A stretch of 64,000 nt of DNA from Heloderma charlesbogerti (lineage: Eukaryota > Chordata > Lepidosauria > Squamata > Helodermatidae), in NCBI GenBank assembly GCA_026122225.1, contig JANEZZ010002659.1, forward strand, positions 186,001 through 250,000. The letters are read 5' to 3'. Below the pieces are notes generated by a model, which worked only from the letters and a program-made list of their open reading frames with translations, did not search any database and was not told where the DNA came from. Every line of letters starts with the position of its first letter. The stretch's first letter is position 1. The translations under genes and the position numbers were made by a program. Shown piece by piece: positions 60,482-64,000 of this stretch.

Positions 60482-62455
60482 AGTGTTGGGGTTGATGGGG
60501 GGCCCTAGCGAATTCCATTCAATGTATGGGTGGGGGGGGGGCGCGTGAGGGGAGAGTTATTGTTGAGAGTGGGGGCGGGGGAGCAGCAAGGCAAGTTCGA
60601 CGGGGATAGTGAGTCTGGCGGGTGCTGTATCTGTGAGGGGCTGTATGTTCTCGATGTTTGGCGATCTGGCACTGGGTATGCTTGTATGATTTGGGGGTCT
60701 TTACATTAGTCAGCATGGGGGGAAGTCAGTGTCGGTGGACTGCAAATAGGCAAGTTTCTTCTCCTTGGGCACTTAACCTACTTGCATGACTCCTACATCA
60801 GTGCACATTTTCGCGAGCGCCCAGTGCAATCTCTCGATCTACAGCAACACACAACAGGACACGAAGGAAAAGCTGAATGAGAGAATGAGCCGGACAACTA
60901 AGCAGAGTGTATATTAGGGGCGCGCATACGCAGTCTCACGGGTGGGCTGGTGGTGCCTATGTTCAGAAGAGCAACAGGTGTGGTTACGAAGCGCACAGAT
61001 CTTTGGCTATCAGCCATGATTCTATTGTCCATATGAAGAGCAGCTTGTGTTATAGTAGCACGTCAGACAGACTATTAGTTCGATTCGCAGAGGTCTATAG
61101 ACATCATTTGGATGTGCAAAGCACAAATATCTAGAGGCCAGGCTGGTGACTGTAGATGAGTCTAAGTGTGATTGTGGGATATTATGTAGCGTATTGCAAT
61201 TGGGATTACATCATGTGTTCACATTTAAGATATGGTTTACAACTTGGATGGAGGGATGCGTGTCAGTGACAGAGAGGTCAGGATGCTATGTGATAATTGT
61301 ATTATCTTGGGGGGGTGGAGTGGAGTGGGCAACTTAGAGAAGAGTTATACAGGATAGAGTAGCTGGATTTTGTCAGGTTAGTGGCGTTAAGAGAGGTGTA
61401 GGTGGAGGACATGGGAATTGATGGGGGAGGGGGGTAATCATGTATAGAAGGTAGTATTGTTGGATGGATGGGGTATGGAGTGAGTAGTGCGAGGTAGGCG
61501 GGTGAGAGGATGGTCTGCACGTGGTATACAAACGATGAGTTGAGGGAGGAGGTACGGGGTGGTTGTTAATAATGTGTAATATAGAGGGGGGATCTAGGAG
61601 GAGGGAGTAGTGGATAAGAGAATTAAAATAGAATAGGAGTATGAAACTTATGTATGTACTAAAAAAGAATAATTATATTTGGATAAAAGTCATTGAAGTC
61701 TATAATATATGTTAATAGAGAGAGTGTTAAAACATCGGCTGGTGTGGGGGGTGGGGGTGTGAGGGATCTGAAGTTGGTTGTTAGTCTCGAATAAATATGA
61801 TGGAATGGGGTGGGGCCTATGTGGACAATTACTATAATGGGATGTAGGAGTGGGCGTGAATTTTAGGGGGTAATAGAGGTATAGCAGTGTTAATAGTGTG
61901 TGTACTGTGTGAGGTAGGAATTGGGATGAAGTTATTGTGGGTGTGTGAATGATTCTTATAAGAGGTGACATGTATTTAGTTGAGAGTGTGAGAGAGTTAG
62001 ATGCGTGATAGGAGATTATGGCTTGGGAGTTGGAATATAGATAGAGAATATAATGGTGAGTATAGGGGAGGTATAGTTATCTTAGTTTGAATGGATGAGT
62101 TATTGAGAGTTAGTTTCTATAGTGATTAATTTAATTATTATGAGAGTGTATGAAGTATTGGTTACATATGGTTTGTTAGTTTGTGTTTGATGTTTTGATG
62201 TTTGTTTGTGTTGTTTGGTATGTGTTGTTGTTGTAGGTTGAGGTTTGTGGGGTGGTTTTGGGAGGTGTGGGGTGGGGGGGGTGTGTTTATGTTTTGGGTG
62301 TGTAGTTGTTTTGTGTGTGTTTTGGGGGGTTGGGTTTTGGTTTTGTTTATGGGGGAGTTAGGGGTTTGAAGGAATGAGGGAAAGATAATGTGGGTGAGGA
62401 TAGTGTAATTGAAAATGATAATATTATTGGATGTAATGTTATTGTATTTTTATTT
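60482..62455. other. Compositionally aberrant tract, probable assembly artefact
   Basis: BovB homology stops in mid-element and is followed by about 2 kb with no recognisable repeat, no decay pattern and drifting composition. The first 0.7 kb is roughly mixed. C then becomes scarce (a few per 60 bases from about 61560) and is absent from about 62170 to 62460, where lines are almost pure G and T. Normal sequence resumes abruptly near 62456 in an L2 fragment. The gradient looks like the poor end of a read used to fill a gap, not like a satellite. Confidence 0.7.
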
Positions 62456-62735
62456 TTTATAATGTTTAAATTTAGACAAACATCCCCAAAACACCATTCA
62501 AAAACGCAGCAATAAAATAAAAACGGCACCCAACCTGACAGAACCCGCATCAGCAAGAAGCAAGCTTTCATGCCAAAGGCCTGCTTGGATAAAAATATAA
62601 TTGCCTGCTGGCAGAAGGACAACAGAGAGGGAGCCAAACTAGCCTCCCTTGGCATGGTGTTCCAGAGCTTCGGTGCTACCACTGAAAAGGCCCTTTCTCG
62701 AGTCTCCTTAGGCTTTTGCCCCATTAGATCCCTCC
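62456..62735 (-). mobile_element. L2 LINE 3' part with coding remnant
   Basis: The minus strand reads RAFSVVAPKLWNTMPREASL, the L2-type C-terminus, followed by a 3' UTR with 'aacaccattcaaaaacgcag' reversed. Confidence 0.7.
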
Positions 62736-62740
62736 CCACA

Positions 62741-62742
<2 letters not shown>

Positions 62743-62779
<37 letters not shown>
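62743..62779. repeat. (TA)n microsatellite
   Basis: About eighteen TA dinucleotides. Confidence 0.95.
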
Positions 62780-62781
<2 letters not shown>

Positions 62782-62939
62782 TACTTCTGCAAACCACGGG
62801 GTTCTCTTGAGCCAGCTAGTACCTCTCTCTTCTTGTGTGTGTAGTTCCGTTTTGGCTACATAAGGGCAAGCACCTGGAGAACTGAGAACTGAATTCTCTT
62901 TTTTAAAAAATGTGCAAAGGAGAAAGAAAGATAAAAGAG

Positions 62940-63190
62940 ACATGCGACTATGTCTCTGGTCATTACCAGAGAACAGAGAGAGGTTTTTCACCTGCTCTTA
63001 TAACACAAGAAGTATTATGCTCAGTGAAATGGATAGGCCGTAGTTTCAGGATTGACAAAAGGAAAGACTGGTTCACTCATGCATTGTTCACTTCTGGAAT
63101 TCATTGCCACAAGATGGTGCTTGCTATCTTAAATGCCTTTTCAAAGGGGTTGGAGATGTTTGTGGATAATAGAACTCTCAACAGCTATTG
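62940..63190 (+). mobile_element. CR1/L2-like LINE fragment
   Basis: 'tttcaggattgacaaaagga', 'ttcattgccacaagatggtg' and 'ccttttcaaaggggttggag' are plus-strand C-terminal coding remnants of the same LINE as 38410-38875. A further scrap ('tggaattctctacaagatgc') is at 63330-63360. Confidence 0.65.
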
Positions 63191-63368
63191 GTTGGGATGG
63201 TAAGTTAAAATTCCATGGCACCTTTTGAGGTTGTTAAACTGTGCACACTGGAGCAAAAGCCTGTGGACCTACATGGGATTCACTACTGAGTCAGCATGCA
63301 CAGGATCACATGGCACTATAATCAATCTATGGAATTCTCTACAAGATGCGGTGATGGCCTCTCTCTTA

Positions 63369-63545
63369 GGGCGCAATTCTATGCATGTTTAGACAGTCAA
63401 AAGCCCTACTACTCCCAGCATGCCTCAGCCAGCATGGGAGTTCCTGTGACTATAACCCCAGCACCATCCCCATGCTGGTTAGGGATGATGGGAACTGTAG
63501 TCCAAGTTATCTGGAAGCACCAGTTTGGGGAAGGTTCAAATGGAA
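63369..63545. mobile_element. Palindromic hAT-like MITE fragment
   Basis: 'gcgcaattctatgcatgttt' and 'ctactactcccagcatgcct' match 47416-47505. 'gatgggaactgtagtccaag' and 'accagtttggggaaggttc' supply a family N right arm. Confidence 0.55.
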
Positions 63546-63659
63546 TCTCCAGAAGCAGTGTATTTCTAAAAACCAGAAGAAGGGGGATGTAAAACAAGCG
63601 ATCCACCATGTACATCTCTTTAAAGTGGTATTTGACTGACTCCTATGAAAGACACAGTG

Positions 63660-63745
63660 GGGACCCTTGCCGTCATATAGAAAGCTGCCCAATACCAAGC
63701 TGAACTATTTGTCAGTGTTGCCCAGTATCGTCTACTCCTATGAGC
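63660..63745 (-). mobile_element. tRNA-derived SINE 3' fragment
   Basis: 'atagaaagctgcccaatacc' and 'tgtcagtgttgcccagtatc' match the reversed 3' half of the second SINE family. Confidence 0.6.
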
Positions 63746-63919
63746 ACTTTCACACGGGCATCTGGCTGGGCACCACAAGAGACTGGATGAGATGTGAATT
63801 AAAGCAAGGCTGGAGAGATTGCTGGCATCTGTGACTACTGCCCAAGCTAGCTGGGGCTGATAGGAACTGGAGTCTAAAATCATAAGGAAATTTTTTTAAA
63901 AAGGCCCCCTACCCCTGAA
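63746..63919. other. Unassigned, with a MITE scrap
   Basis: 'gctggggctgataggaactg' near 63850 is part of a family N arm. The rest is unassigned. Confidence 0.4.
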
Positions 63920-64000
63920 TTACTGCACAGTCCTAGGCATGTCTACTCAGGAGTAAATCCCAAATGGAGGCTCAAAGAGGCTTACTCCCAGGTCAGTGTG
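63920..64000. mobile_element. Palindromic MITE, cut by window end
   Basis: 'acagtcctaggcatgtctac', 'tcaggagtaaatccc' and the inverse 'gcttactcccaggt' match 16846-16924. Confidence 0.6.

Noticed and set aside
60519..60716. Open frames in the aberrant tract as possible genes
   Set aside because: The tract has drifting composition and no homology; frames arise from the lack of C on one strand.

Overview
No host protein-coding gene, tRNA gene or intact rRNA gene is supported in these 64 kb. The window reads as an intergenic stretch of a squamate reptile (lizard or snake) nuclear genome. The evidence is the combination of Sauria-type tRNA-derived SINEs, long BovB (RTE-clade) LINEs, CR1 and L2 LINE 3' ends, and many hAT-type miniature transposons. 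Frequent microsatellites and islands of single-copy AT-rich sequence with homeodomain-like TAATTA/ATTA words fit a regulatory landscape, but no gene was found to attach it to.

Layout. 0-8 kb: mostly single copy, with LINE tails, a 5S-rRNA/CR1 composite SINE and the first palindromic hAT copy (5991-6377). 8-18 kb: SINEs, microsatellites and more hAT MITEs. 18.5-20.5 kb: a tRNA-SINE split by two hAT insertions, one of which contains a further hAT. 20.5-28.5 kb: several related hAT families, a 91-bp BovB insertion, a strong conserved-element candidate (24880-25620) and a probable solo LTR. 29.3-31.7 kb: three more copies of the palindromic hAT family, one nested in another. 32-48 kb: SINEs, L2/CR1 tails, a 68-bp minisatellite, two further conserved-element candidates near 35.5 and 36.2 kb, and a 1.4-kb inverted-repeat DNA transposon. 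49-60.5 kb: three long BovB copies, two head to head, one carrying a palindromic hAT. 60.5-62.45 kb: a compositionally aberrant tract that looks like an assembly artefact. 62.5-64 kb: LINE and MITE fragments.

The strongest signal is a family of at least nine hAT-like MITEs, called family P here. They are flanked by 8-bp target duplications (six exact, two with one mismatch, one with two). They begin and end TAGGGRTG...CATCCCTA and are built almost wholly of GC-rich hairpins: CTACGTAAA/TTTACGTAG stems alternating with GCAAATGGCGGC/GCCGCCATTTGC stems. Every copy has an outward-facing AGGTAAGT-like motif close to one terminus. Sister families with the same termini but different interiors are also present. 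I do not recognise family P by name.

The second signal is a one-base frameshift shared by all three long BovB copies. It suggests that the lineage seeding this region carried the shift, or that the lineage expresses two overlapping frames.

Most boundaries were read by eye. Boundaries with matching target duplications are firm; those of old LINE and MITE fragments are approximate.
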